From 2-02-FULL-55-14 sp964534125 (GTDB lineage: Bacteria > Bacteroidota > Ignavibacteria > UBA10030), in assembly GCA_964534125.1 (NCBI GenBank), contig CAZHOJ010000008.1:124001-188000 (forward strand): a stretch of 64,000 nucleotides of DNA, given 5' to 3'. Made by a program: the position numbers and the translations under genes. A model generated the notes under the pieces. That model saw only the letters and a program-made list of their open reading frames with translations, had not been told where the DNA came from and searched no databases. This document shows positions 1-8,274 of this stretch, piece by piece (position 1 is the stretch's first letter; every line of letters begins with the position of its first letter).

Positions 1-155
1 CCCTCCCGGTTGGACGTGGGACGCGTAAGGACGTGGACGGTGTGACCCTTGGCAACGAGGGCGTTGACGAGCTTCGTGCCCACAAAGCCCGTGCCGCCGG
101 TGACAAAGACCGAGGTGTGGCGTGAGAAATCCGGTGTTCTGCTTTTTGATCCCAT
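1..155 (-). CDS. NAD-dependent epimerase/dehydratase (SDR family), N-terminal fragment
   Basis: Only the first 51 codons lie in the window; the gene runs off the left edge. After a short leader the protein reads TSVFVTGGTGFVGTKLV, the Rossmann nucleotide-binding motif GxxGxxG of extended short-chain dehydrogenases that epimerise or dehydrate nucleotide sugars. The ATG at 153-155 is the only sensible start. No Shine-Dalgarno sequence is visible before it. Substrate cannot be judged from this fragment. It lies downstream of the hydrolase gene on the same strand, separated by a heptamer-repeat tract. Confidence 0.8.
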   Translation of the reverse strand, partial: MGSKSRTPDFSRHTSVFVTGGTGFVGTKLVNALVAKGHTVHVLTRPTSNRE

Positions 156-203
156 AGTGGAGGAGAAGATAGGGAAAAGAGAGGAGAAAATGATGACGAA
201 CGG

Positions 204-298
204 GCATCGAGTCGACAGTCGACAGATATCAGTCGTCAGACTCTTTCTCCTGCCACTCCGCCTCTGTCTGCCGACTGCCTACTGCATACTGTCTGCTG
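204..298. repeat. 7-bp-periodic intergenic tract (two blocks)
   Basis: Two runs of degenerate heptamers lie between the epimerase and the hydrolase. Block one (204-245) reads GCATCGA, GTCGACA, GTCGACA, GATATCA, GTCGTCA. Block two (264-298) reads CTGTCTG, CCGACTG, CCTACTG, CATACTG, TCTGCTG. The units stay in register without indels. Neither block looks coding. The same period recurs in other spacers of this window with different unit sequences. Confidence 0.75.
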
Positions 299-305
299 TT
301 CTTCC

Positions 306-1241
306 TCAATGTTCCGGCCGGTCCCCCCATGCGACGAGCCGTAGAAAATCCCCGAATGCGTGCAGATGGTCTCCGTGGTCGACGCCACTGTTGCCGGCAA
401 AGCCAAGGATGCTGAAGTAGCCTGCACGCATGTCGCTCACCTGCTGCATACCAAGAGGTCCCCAGGAGAGGACCGGTGTGCGTTTGAGTCCCATCTGTTC
501 GATGATCCAGTCGGTCGCCTCCGTCGTGCTGACGAACGTACCCGGGAACACTTCCGAGTGAGTGATCACGAATCTCTTGCCTGTCCTCCCCTCAGCGGCC
601 TCCTGTGCGAATGAGAGGAATATCTCCAGATGCCCGGTCTCAATGCTTCCGCCCTCGGCAAGGACCGTCCGGTCAGGAACATAACTCGCATGTATCCCAT
701 CCAGCAATAGGGCTGCATCCACCATTTCCCGATTGTGCGGCCAGGAGAGGATCCGGCGAACCGCACCGTAGCCAGCGCTGAAGCCTGCAAGGATAGTACG
801 GCCGAAGTTCCTTTTGATCCCCTCATCTTCCAGTTCTTTCCGGATCGCCTCAACGAGGTCCAGGAATGCCGTGGAATCGACGAACGACGCGTTGTACGCG
901 CTTGACCCGCCCCCCAGTTGTACCGTCACACCGACAAAATCTACGCCGGAAGATTCTGCTGCGTGGTGTGTGATGAAGGGGGCACCATGGAAATAGAAGA
1001 CCAGGTCCAGGGAACCGACATCGAGAGACCGCCGGGCGATGTAGATATCGACCGGCTTCGGAAGGACATCTTCGAGAATGAGGTGCACGCCGGGATATTC
1101 GGCCTGCGGTATCCTGTCGTGCCGGCGCGTGTTCTCGACCATCGGGGAGGGGAACTGCGCCCGCTGCGGGGGCGGATCCTGAGCTGTAGCGCTGAAGGGG
1201 ATGGCGAGTGCTGCGATCAAAATCGTATAAAGGATTCGCAT
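306..1241 (-). CDS. Secreted alpha/beta-hydrolase (putative esterase)
   Basis: About 311 residues with an N-terminal signal peptide (MRILYTILIAALAIPFSATAQ), so probably periplasmic or exported. The alpha/beta-hydrolase nucleophile elbow is GFSAGYGA (Ser about residue 155 from this start). A candidate acid is the Asp in LLLDGIH and a candidate base is a His in the HGDHLHAF segment near the C-terminus. The HGAP segment could form the oxyanion hole. An in-frame ATG eight codons upstream (1265) exists, but this start gives a clean signal peptide. Substrate is unknown; the family assignment rests on motifs only. Confidence 0.75.
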   Translation of the reverse strand: MRILYTILIAALAIPFSATAQDPPPQRAQFPSPMVENTRRHDRIPQAEYPGVHLILEDVLPKPVDIYIARRSLDVGSLDLVFYFHGAPFITHHAAESSGVDFVGVTVQLGGGSSAYNASFVDSTAFLDLVEAIRKELEDEGIKRNFGRTILAGFSAGYGAVRRILSWPHNREMVDAALLLDGIHASYVPDRTVLAEGGSIETGHLEIFLSFAQEAAEGRTGKRFVITHSEVFPGTFVSTTEATDWIIEQMGLKRTPVLSWGPLGMQQVSDMRAGYFSILGFAGNSGVDHGDHLHAFGDFLRLVAWGDRPEH

Positions 1242-1346
1242 GATGGATCCCAAAGTGCTGAGCATGGATGGACTATGGCAAGGTACACATTATGCCGCAG
1301 AGAAGGCTGATCCGCTAGATGATCTCAGCTGTTCCTTCGGTTACCG

Positions 1347-1740
1347 ACCCCGCAGGGGTCGCATCTGTCACACGTGCCCATCATTGGATCAGCCATCGGA
1401 CACCAACCCCGCAGGGGTCGCATCTGTCACACGTGCCCATCATTGGATCAGCCATCGGACACCAACCCCGCAGGGGTTGCATCTGTCATACCTGCCCAGC
1501 ATTGGATCTACCATCGGACACCGACCCCGCAGGGGTTGCATCTGTCATACCTGCCCAGCATTGGATCTACCATCGGACNNNNNNNNNNNNNNNNNNNNNN
1601 NNNNNNNNNNNNNNNNNNNNNNNNNNNNNNNNNNNNNNNNNNNNNNNNNNNNNNNNNNNNNNNNNNNNNNNNNNNNNNGGTTGCATCTGTCATACCTGCC
1701 CAGCATTGGATCTACCATCGGACACCGACCCCGTAGGGGT
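1347..1740. repeat. 59-bp tandem repeats with palindromic core, broken by an assembly gap
   Basis: Units start at 1347, 1406, 1465 and 1524, giving an exact 59-bp period. Each begins ACCCCGCAGGGGT followed by GCATCTGTCA and a tail ending ATCGGACACC. After the N run the pattern resumes at 1679, with the final unit beginning at 1728. Two sub-variants exist: CACACGTGCCCATCATT in the first two units and CATACCTGCCCAGCATT in the later ones. The length and the palindromic core argue for REP/BIME-like arrays, not CRISPR, since there are no variable spacers. Confidence 0.85.
1579..1678. other. Assembly gap of 100 N
   Basis: Exactly 100 N inside the 59-bp repeat array. Unit phase does not fit across it: the last unit before the gap starts at 1524 and the first resolvable phase after it is 1669, a difference of 145, not a multiple of 59. 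The gap length is therefore a placeholder and the true number of repeats is unknown. Confidence 0.95.
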
Positions 1741-1861
1741 CGCACATTTCTAAACCTACCATAGAAAAATCAATCAGAACCCCGTAGGGGTTCAATATAG
1801 CACCACCCCAACATTCCCCCAGCAATGATTACATTCCGACAACCATTCCTGAGGGGGAATA

Positions 1862-2326
1862 ATGCCGAACACCTACACACAGCTTTTCGTTCAAATCGTC
1901 TTCGCCGTGAAATATCGAGCCCGCCTTATCGCTCCACATTGGAAGGACGACCTGGAGCGATACATCTCCGGAATTGTTCAAACCAAAGGACACAAGCTGA
2001 TCCGTATCTGCTGCATGCCCGATCATGCGCACATCTTCATCGGTATGAGACCGCATGAAGCGCTTTCGAACCTCGTGCGCGACATCAAGAAGGACTCAAC
2101 AAACTTCGTGAACGCTCCTGGACTCACTTTCGGCCGTTTTGCGTGGCAGGAGGGATTCGGGGCATTCAGTTATGCGCAGTCGGATGTCGACCGCGTGGTG
2201 TGGTACATCATGAACCAGCAAGCACACCACCGAAAGGCAACATTTAGGGAAGAATTTGAAATGTTCCTCCGAGAGCATGAGATCAAATTTGATCCGAAAT
2301 ACGTTGTGAACGACCCGGAGGAATGA
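1862..2326 (+). CDS. REP-associated tyrosine transposase (RAYT / IS200-like TnpA)
   Basis: 154 residues, the usual size of a single-domain Y1 transposase. The HUH metal-binding motif is PDHAHIFIG (His55 and His57), and the likely nucleophile Tyr115 lies in the helix VVWYIMNQQ. Such enzymes nick and rejoin single-stranded DNA at hairpins; RAYTs act on REP palindromes and are usually single-copy and domesticated. REP-like palindromes lie on both sides. The start is the ATG after a strong GAGGGGGAAT ribosome-binding site. That leader is nearly identical to the one before the four-helix-bundle gene at 56877. Confidence 0.9.
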   Translation: MPNTYTQLFVQIVFAVKYRARLIAPHWKDDLERYISGIVQTKGHKLIRICCMPDHAHIFIGMRPHEALSNLVRDIKKDSTNFVNAPGLTFGRFAWQEGFGAFSYAQSDVDRVVWYIMNQQAHHRKATFREEFEMFLREHEIKFDPKYVVNDPEE

Positions 2327-2330
2327 TATG

Positions 2331-2400
2331 GAACCCCTCCGGGGTTCATTGATCCTTTCCGATGATCGGGCAAGAAATGTTCGACCCCCTTCGGGGGTCG
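2331..2400. repeat. Right-flank REP-like palindromes
   Basis: Two palindromes directly follow the transposase gene: GAACCCCTCCGGGGTTC at 2331-2347 and CGACCCCCTTCGGGGGTCG at 2382-2400. They match the cores of the left array in design (ACCCC/GGGGT arms, 2-3 nt loop). The first matches the palindrome GAACCCCGTAGGGGTTC at 1777-1793 on the left. Confidence 0.8.
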
Positions 2401-2507
2401 GTAGTTCCAACATATGACACTCCAGTGGATCATCACCAGAGGTGTCATTGTGACCGACCCTGCAGGGATCGCATCTGTCGCACCTCATGTACAATTGGTG
2501 CCTCCAC

Positions 2508-2544
2508 AACAAAGCCCCGGCCTGATACCCGCAGACCGGGGCTT
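2508..2544 (-). terminator. Intrinsic terminator after ftsZ
   Basis: Read on the minus strand, the arms AAGCCCCGG and CCGGGGCTT enclose a 15-nt loop and are followed by TTTGTTG. It lies about 110 bp after the ftsZ stop and is the best candidate for the end of the dcw transcript. A second hairpin (GGCCCAT/ATGGGCC, 2573-2592) stands just before it and may assist. The U-tract is interrupted, so efficiency is uncertain. Confidence 0.7.
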
Positions 2545-2625
2545 CTCATCGTGCCGAGATCATGGCCCACCCGGCCCATTCCCCTATGGGCCTGCAACCA
2601 TGACCTCAACCTGCATGTACCGAGT

Positions 2626-2660
2626 ACTTCTTGCTTCTTGCTACTCGCCTCTTACTAATC
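2626..2660. repeat. 7-bp-periodic tract overlapping the ftsZ stop
   Basis: Heptamers ACTTCTT, GCTTCTT, GCTACTC, GCCTCTT, ACTAATC run in register immediately downstream of ftsZ and touch its stop codon. The sequence resembles the tract at 31926-31953, which also overlaps the stop codon of a minus-strand gene. Confidence 0.7.
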
Positions 2661-3824
2661 CATGATCTTCCTGAGAAAAGCAGGCTTCTCCGTATCGCTC
2701 TTGTCGATCTTCTCCTTGCCTGTTTCCCGGAACGGATTCGTGGGCACATCCATGCCGCGCCGCATGAACGTCGGCTCGTCGTAGCTCTGCAGGGCCGTCG
2801 GTCCGCTCGGAACGCGGTTGACGAGGTTCGCAGACGGGCGCGCCGGCGCCTTCGTTGCCACCTGCTTCTTGTTGAAACCTGTCGCCACAACGGTAACGTG
2901 CATCTCGTCCTCGATGGCCTCGTCGATAACGGTGCCGAAGATGATCTCGGCGTCGTCCCCTGCTGCCTGATGGATGACGTTCATGGCTTCCTCGACCTCC
3001 ATCATCGAGAGGTTGTTGCCGCCCGTGATGTTGATCAGGATGCCCTGCGCACCGGCAATGGAGACACCCTCCAGCAGCGGGCTCGAGATGGCGCCGTTGG
3101 CCGCCTCGATGGCGCGGTTGTCGCCGCGTGCAACGCCCGTTCCCATCAGCGCATCGCCCATCTCCCGCATGACGCGGCGGACATCGGCGAAATCGACGTT
3201 GATGAGGCCGGAAACGGTGATGACCTCCGAGATACCGCGTGTCGCCTTGTGCAGGACATCGTTGCACACTTCGAACGCCTGGCTGACGGTCGTCTTGCGG
3301 TCGATGACCTCCAGAAGTTTCTGGTTGGGTATGACGATCATCGTATCGACGTGCTTCTTCAGCTCTTCGAGACCTGTCTCGGCCTGAAAATGCCGTTTCT
3401 TGCCTTCGCTGTTGAACGGCTTCGTGACAATGCCGACGACGAGAGCACCGAGGGATTTTGCGATGCTCGCAACGACCGGAGCACCACCGGTGCCGGTGCC
3501 GCCGCCCATGCCGGCCGTGATGAAGACCATGTCGCAACCGGCCAGCGACTGGGCGATCTCGTCGCGGTCCTCCTCGACCGCACGATAGCCGATCTCCGGA
3601 TCGGCCCCCGCACCCAGGCCTCGGGTGAGGTTCTTGCCGATCTGGATCTTATGGTTCGCTTTGTTCCGCTCGAGCGCCTGCAGGTCGGTGTTGATGGCGA
3701 CGAAGTCGACGCCGACGAGTCCTTTGTCGATCATGCTGTTGACGGCGTTTCCGCCGCCGCCGCCTACACCGACAACACGGATCTTCGCTCCGCGGGAAGA
3801 GGGGGTATCGAGTTCAATGGGCAC
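2655..3824 (-). CDS. ftsZ: Cell division protein FtsZ
   Basis: 389 residues. This tubulin-like GTPase polymerises into the division ring at mid-cell. The GTP-binding signature GGGTGTGG is at 107-114, the T7 catalytic loop NVDFAD at 209-214, and the conserved C-terminal peptide KPAFLRKIMD, which binds FtsA, ends the protein. A variable linker separates core and peptide. The start is GTG, chosen because a perfect AAGGAGG lies just upstream and the protein begins at the usual place. It is the last gene of the dcw cluster, 136 bp after ftsA. That spacer holds AGAG-rich sequence and no clear separate promoter. Confidence 0.99.
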   Translation of the reverse strand: MPIELDTPSSRGAKIRVVGVGGGGGNAVNSMIDKGLVGVDFVAINTDLQALERNKANHKIQIGKNLTRGLGAGADPEIGYRAVEEDRDEIAQSLAGCDMVFITAGMGGGTGTGGAPVVASIAKSLGALVVGIVTKPFNSEGKKRHFQAETGLEELKKHVDTMIVIPNQKLLEVIDRKTTVSQAFEVCNDVLHKATRGISEVITVSGLINVDFADVRRVMREMGDALMGTGVARGDNRAIEAANGAISSPLLEGVSIAGAQGILINITGGNNLSMMEVEEAMNVIHQAAGDDAEIIFGTVIDEAIEDEMHVTVVATGFNKKQVATKAPARPSANLVNRVPSGPTALQSYDEPTFMRRGMDVPTNPFRETGKEKIDKSDTEKPAFLRKIMD

Positions 3825-3960
3825 GATGAGGCCTCCTTGAATAATATGAGGGGATGGGTGGGTGGATGTACATGTCTTGATCTATAGTGGATTCAAGGAG
3901 AGAGAGAGAAGACGAAAGACACCGATGTATATCCTCTGTCTCTCTGCTTCTTACTTTCAT

Positions 3961-5199
3961 CTATAATTCATCAAACCACTGCTTCATTCTCTCGAAGATC
4001 GATTTTCCTCTGCCATCTTTTATGGCAGTAGTGATGACCGAGGTGTCGCGGTGCTTCAGTTCGTGCATCACGAGTCCGACTCCGGTCGCGTAGATCGGAT
4101 TCTCGATCTCCCGCACCAGGCCGGCCCCGAAACCGCCGGGAATGCCGATTTTCACCGGCATGCCGAGCACTTCCTTCGCCAGATCGGCCGTTCCCTTGAT
4201 GAGACACCCGCCGCCCGTCAGAACGATGCCTGCCGAGAGGTGCCGCGAGTACCCGGAGCGCTTGATCTCCAGCGCTGCGAATTCCAGGATCTCCTCCATG
4301 CGCGGCTGAATGACCTTGCACAGCAGGGTCTTGTCGATCTCCATCGGCGGACGACCGCCGATGCCTGGAAGCATGATCGGCTGATTGTCCACGACCGCGG
4401 GCTCGTAGGCGAACCCGTGATCGATCTTGATCTTCTCTGCCTGGTCCGTCAGCAGACCGAATCCTTTGCGAATATCGTCCGTGACCTTCTTCCCGGCGAT
4501 GCCGATGACTGCCGTGTGCCGGATGGTCTTCTCCTCGAAGACCGCGAGGTCCGTCGTTCCGCCGCCGATGTCGAGGAGCGCAACGCCTACCTCCTTTTCC
4601 TCGTCCTCCAGGACGGCAAAGCTCGATGCCAGCGGCTCGAGAACCATGTCGTTCACCTGCAGTCCGGCACGCTGGACGCATTTATAGATGTTCTGCGCCG
4701 CCGTCACGAGGCCCGTGACGATGTGCACCACGGCCTCCATACGGACGCCCGACATCCCGACCGGATCATAGATCCCGTCCTGTCCGTCGACGATGAACTG
4801 CTGGGGAATGACATGGATGATCTTCCGGTCGAGGGGAAGCGCCACGCGCTTCGTGTCCTCGATGAGCCGGTTCACGTCCTCCTGTGTGATCTCGTTGTCC
4901 GCGCGGCTGATGGCGACCACGCCGCGGCTTTGAAAACTCTGGATATGGTCGCCCGCTATCCCGACCGTGACGGCGTTGATCTCCACACCCGACTGCGCCT
5001 GTGCGTCTGCCACTGCGGTCTTGATCGATTGCACCGTCTTTTCGATGTTCGTCACCACTCCCCGCGTGAGTCCCTCCGAGGAGCTCTTCCCGATACCGAG
5101 GATCTTGAGCTTCCCGGGATGGTTCTCGTCCGGTGAGGCGACAATGGCACACACTTTGGTCGTTCCGATGTCAAGTCCGACCGATATATGCTGATCCAT
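3961..5199 (-). CDS. ftsA: Cell division protein FtsA
   Basis: 412 residues, actin/Hsp70-fold ATPase that tethers FtsZ filaments to the inner membrane and recruits late division proteins. The phosphate-1 motif DIGTTKVCAIVA is at the N-terminus, the phosphate-2 motif DIGGGTTDLAVF at mid-protein and the adenosine motif GIVLTGGGCLIKG near the C-terminus. The C-terminal tail GKSIFERMKQWFDEL is the expected amphipathic membrane-targeting helix. It lies between ftsQ and ftsZ, with 24 bp to ftsQ. Confidence 0.98.
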   Translation of the reverse strand: MDQHISVGLDIGTTKVCAIVASPDENHPGKLKILGIGKSSSEGLTRGVVTNIEKTVQSIKTAVADAQAQSGVEINAVTVGIAGDHIQSFQSRGVVAISRADNEITQEDVNRLIEDTKRVALPLDRKIIHVIPQQFIVDGQDGIYDPVGMSGVRMEAVVHIVTGLVTAAQNIYKCVQRAGLQVNDMVLEPLASSFAVLEDEEKEVGVALLDIGGGTTDLAVFEEKTIRHTAVIGIAGKKVTDDIRKGFGLLTDQAEKIKIDHGFAYEPAVVDNQPIMLPGIGGRPPMEIDKTLLCKVIQPRMEEILEFAALEIKRSGYSRHLSAGIVLTGGGCLIKGTADLAKEVLGMPVKIGIPGGFGAGLVREIENPIYATGVGLVMHELKHRDTSVITTAIKDGRGKSIFERMKQWFDEL

Positions 5200-5223
5200 G
5201 TTCTTCCTTCTGAATAAAGCGTA

Positions 5224-5979
5224 CTACAAAGCGACCCCGGCGGACGTTTTCCACCGGGCCACGACCTGGTCCTCATACCGCACGTCGATGTACTCGAGGT
5301 GCTTCGCACCTACCGGGCCGACCTCGGCTGACCAGAACGCTTCGAGCCGTGCGACCTTGTCGGGCACGTTCCCGTGGCCGAAGATGATCGGCACGCCCCA
5401 TTCCGCTGAATACAGGACGATATCCCCGCCCCCTCGCAACCGCACTTCCGAGATGCGATGGAAGATCTCCCTGTTCCCATGACGGACGGTCCACAACAGC
5501 TGCACAGCCTCATTGATGTCGATCCCCTCCGCCTTCTCTCCTGGTTTCAGCTCCGACAGGCGGGGCACACCGCTGATAACGGGCAGGTCATACACCGCCT
5601 TGGCGCTCGTCGGCGGGAGGATGATCCCTTCCTCGTCAATGTAGAGCAGCTGGTCTCCCGGCAGGATCGCCAGCGGCGTGCGTTCGGTGACGATGACCCG
5701 CACGGTGGCCGGCAGGCTCCTCTCTACCACCGCCCGCTTCACGAAATAGTGGCTGAGCACATTCCGCTGTATCGCCGTCAGGTCGAGCTCGTACATCGAT
5801 TCGCCTGGTTGTACCCCCGTCAGCTGGACCACCACATTCCGGGGGACATTCTGCACTCCCTCCACATCGATCGATTTCACCCGGAGGCTGGATTTCCACA
5901 GATTGCCCCCGATGGCGATGATGGTGATCACGGCCAGGAGCAGCATGATCCGCAGACGCATCCGGCGTTCGTCAGTCAT
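5224..5979 (-). CDS. ftsQ: Cell division protein FtsQ (POTRA domain)
   Basis: 251 residues, bitopic inner-membrane protein. One transmembrane helix (about 10-27, MLLLAVITIIAIGGNLW) follows a short basic cytoplasmic tail. A POTRA domain follows (VKSIDVEGVQNVPRN to VIVTERTPLAI) and then the FtsQ beta domain. In the divisome FtsQ binds FtsL/FtsB and regulates septal peptidoglycan synthesis. The start overlaps the 3' end of murB by 4 bp (ATGA), implying coupled translation. Sequence divergence is typical for FtsQ, but position and architecture are diagnostic. Confidence 0.92.
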   Translation of the reverse strand: MTDERRMRLRIMLLLAVITIIAIGGNLWKSSLRVKSIDVEGVQNVPRNVVVQLTGVQPGESMYELDLTAIQRNVLSHYFVKRAVVERSLPATVRVIVTERTPLAILPGDQLLYIDEEGIILPPTSAKAVYDLPVISGVPRLSELKPGEKAEGIDINEAVQLLWTVRHGNREIFHRISEVRLRGGGDIVLYSAEWGVPIIFGHGNVPDKVARLEAFWSAEVGPVGAKHLEYIDVRYEDQVVARWKTSAGVAL

Positions 5980-6887
5980 GCCATTTTCTCCTGCTGCTCG
6001 AATCCCACCAGCTGCACCTCCAGTTCGAGCCGGAGACCGCTGTGCTGATAGACGGTCCGCTGTATGAGGTCGACCAGCATCATGACGTCTGCCGCTTTCG
6101 CCCCGCCGTGATTGACGATGAAATTCGCATGCTTCTCCGACACCTGTGCATCCCCGATACGTTTTCCCTTGAGCCCCGCAGCCTCGATGAGGCGCGCCGC
6201 GTGGTCCCCTGTGGGATTCTTGAACATTGACCCCAGGTTCGGCAGCTCGAGCGGCTGGCTCACGTTCCGCTTCTGAATGAGATCTTTCCTGCGCCGCGCC
6301 AGCTCGTCCCGGTCACCCTTTTCCAGCTGGAACCGCGCACTGACGATCATATCGCCGTCGATCGCTGACCGCCTGTACGCGAACCCGCATTCTTCTTTCG
6401 GAAGCCTGACGACCGCCCCCTTCCGCAGCACATCTACATCGACGAGATGGTCGGCCGTCTCTCCGCCGTGCGCCCCTGCATTCATCACCACCGCTCCGCC
6501 CACCGTTCCGGGGATCCCTGCGAGCATCTCCACCCCGGCCAGCGAATGCTGCACACAGAAGTCCACGAACTTCGTTGTGCGGACACCCGCTTCGGCCCTG
6601 ACAAGCCCTCCGTCGAACCCGACACCGGTCATACCAGTCTCGAGGCTGATGACCACCCCGCGATATCCTTCGTCGCTCACCAGCATATTGCTCCCCCGTC
6701 CTATCATGATGAACGGAAGCTTCTTCTCGTGGACGACCTTCATGACAGCGATCAGGTCCTCGACGGTGGCCGGCTCGACGTAGTAGTCTGCCGGGCCGCC
6801 GATCCTGATCCATGTATGCTGCGCCAGCGGCTCGTTCAGCGCGATCCGGCCCCGGACGCTGTTCCGAAGGTCCTCGAGCGAGACCAT
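5976..6887 (-). CDS. murB: UDP-N-acetylenolpyruvoylglucosamine reductase MurB
   Basis: 303 residues. This cytosolic FAD enzyme reduces UDP-GlcNAc-enolpyruvate to UDP-MurNAc using NADPH, the second committed step of peptidoglycan synthesis. FAD-binding segments are HTWIRIGGPADYYVEPA and IGRGSNMLVSDEG. The catalytic serine region is NLGSMFKNP, and the C-terminal NFIVNHGGAKAADV is family-specific. Four bases separate its start from the murC stop. Presence of murB inside the dcw cluster is typical of Chlorobi-type genomes. Confidence 0.98.
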   Translation of the reverse strand: MVSLEDLRNSVRGRIALNEPLAQHTWIRIGGPADYYVEPATVEDLIAVMKVVHEKKLPFIMIGRGSNMLVSDEGYRGVVISLETGMTGVGFDGGLVRAEAGVRTTKFVDFCVQHSLAGVEMLAGIPGTVGGAVVMNAGAHGGETADHLVDVDVLRKGAVVRLPKEECGFAYRRSAIDGDMIVSARFQLEKGDRDELARRRKDLIQKRNVSQPLELPNLGSMFKNPTGDHAARLIEAAGLKGKRIGDAQVSEKHANFIVNHGGAKAADVMMLVDLIQRTVYQHSGLRLELEVQLVGFEQQEKMA

Positions 6888-6891
6888 CTCA

Positions 6892-8274
6892 TCAACCCCC
6901 GGCCAGGAGCTTCACGAACTCCTCCCCGTACTTCCAGATGTCCCCTGCCCCCATCGTGATGACGATATCTCCCGGTTTTGTGGTCTTCGCCAGGAATGCC
7001 GGGACGTCCTTCTTGTCCGCAACGTAGTGCACTTCCTTGTGCCCGAACCGCTTTGCAGCGTTCGAGATCAGCTCACCCGTCACTCCCTGGATCGGCTCTT
7101 CGCGCGCCGGATACACGTCCGTCACAACGAGCACGTCCGACAGCAGGAACGATTTTCCGAACTCATCGTAGAAATCGCGCGTGCGGGAATACAGGTGCGG
7201 CTGGAACACGCACACGACGCGACGGCGCCATCCTGCCTTGACACCCGAAAGGGTCGCCCGGCATTCTGTCGGATGGTGCGCGTAATCGTCGTACACGGTG
7301 ATCCCCTTCGACTCCCCCTTCTTCTCCCATCGGCGATACACGCCGGTGAACTTCTCGATGCCGCTCTTGATCTTCCCGAACGGAATGTTCACCTCTAAAC
7401 CGGTGGTGATGGCCGCGAGCGCATTCTGAACGTTGTGCTTTCCTGGGACCTGGATCGTGACCTCACCCAGCTCGCTCGGGCCGCGCATGACCATGAACGT
7501 CGATGTGTTGTCCTTGTGCCGGATGTCCACCGCCTGAACGTCAGCCTGCGGATTGATGCCGTAGGTGATGATCTTCTTCCGGCTCATCTGCGGCATGATG
7601 TCCAGCAGGTCCGGCTCATCCAGGCACAGCACGATAAACCCGTAGAACGGAACCTTGTTCGCGAACTGGATGAACGCTCCCTTGATGTCCTCGAGGTCGC
7701 GGTAACAGTCCAGGTGGTCGGTGTCCAGCGTCGTCAGGACTGCGATGGTCGGAGTGATCGACAGGAACGATCTGTCGTACTCGTCCGCCTCGACGACGAT
7801 GAAATCCCCTTTGCCCAACCGGGCGTTCGTCCCCCCGAGCCCGCTCAGCTTTCCGCCCACAATGACGGTCGGGTCGAGGTCGCCTTCCATCAGGACCAGG
7901 CTGATCATCGACGTCGTCGAGGTCTTCCCGTGGGTGCCGGCGATGCCGATGCCATACTTCAGGCGCATGACCTCCGCCAGCATTTCCGCCCTTCGGACCA
8001 CCGGGATCGACCGGCGCTGGGCCTCCTTGACCTCCGGATTGTCCGGATGGACGGCGGAAGAATACACGATCGTGTCCACGTCATCGGCGATGTTCGAAGC
8101 CTGGTGCCCCTCGAAGACGGTCGCGCCGAGCTTCTGCAGCCGCTCCGTGACCTCGGTGAGCGCCTTGTCCGACCCGGAGACCGCAAACCCCTGGTCGAGC
8201 AGGATCTCCGCGATGCCGCTCATGCCGATGCCGCCGATACCGATGAAGTGGATCTTTTTGATGGACGAGAACAT
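6892..8274 (-). CDS. murC: UDP-N-acetylmuramate--L-alanine ligase MurC
   Basis: 460 residues. This ATP-dependent ligase adds L-alanine to UDP-MurNAc in the cytosol. The N-terminal domain has the Rossmann motif HFIGIGGIGMSGIAEILL. The central P-loop is GIAGTHGKTSTTSMI, and the C-terminal ligase domain contains VYDDYAHHPTE. The open frame reaches back to 8484, but the extra 70 residues overlap the upstream gene in another frame and do not look like MurC. The ATG at 8274 overlaps the previous stop as TAATG, indicating translational coupling. Confidence 0.98.
   Translation of the reverse strand: MFSSIKKIHFIGIGGIGMSGIAEILLDQGFAVSGSDKALTEVTERLQKLGATVFEGHQASNIADDVDTIVYSSAVHPDNPEVKEAQRRSIPVVRRAEMLAEVMRLKYGIGIAGTHGKTSTTSMISLVLMEGDLDPTVIVGGKLSGLGGTNARLGKGDFIVVEADEYDRSFLSITPTIAVLTTLDTDHLDCYRDLEDIKGAFIQFANKVPFYGFIVLCLDEPDLLDIMPQMSRKKIITYGINPQADVQAVDIRHKDNTSTFMVMRGPSELGEVTIQVPGKHNVQNALAAITTGLEVNIPFGKIKSGIEKFTGVYRRWEKKGESKGITVYDDYAHHPTECRATLSGVKAGWRRRVVCVFQPHLYSRTRDFYDEFGKSFLLSDVLVVTDVYPAREEPIQGVTGELISNAAKRFGHKEVHYVADKKDVPAFLAKTTKPGDIVITMGAGDIWKYGEEFVKLLAGG

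Larger units (their letters stand above)
1344..2485. mobile_element. RAYT transposase with flanking REP-like palindromes (REPtron-like unit)
   Basis: A Y1 transposase gene (1862-2326) is surrounded by short GC-rich palindromes of the form ACCCCGnnGGGGT. To the left are 59-bp direct repeats from 1347 and a palindrome at 1777-1793. To the right are palindromes at 2331-2347 and 2382-2400 and a copy at about 2456-2485 that repeats the left array's 'GCATCTGTCNCA' tail. In known REPtrons a RAYT gene sits between REP palindromes that it processes. The outer limits are set from the palindromes, not from target duplications, which I could not identify. Confidence 0.75.

Noticed and set aside
1347..1740. 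Possible CRISPR array
   Set aside because: The whole 59-bp unit is repeated with no variable spacers and no cas genes; the core is a REP palindrome.
1240..1764. Open frames through the 59-bp repeat array
   Set aside because: They encode only the repeat (periodic His/Pro/Arg text) and run through the N gap.
2631..3887. 418-codon open frame antisense to ftsZ
   Set aside because: Shadow of a highly conserved gene; no recognisable domain, start or ribosome-binding site.
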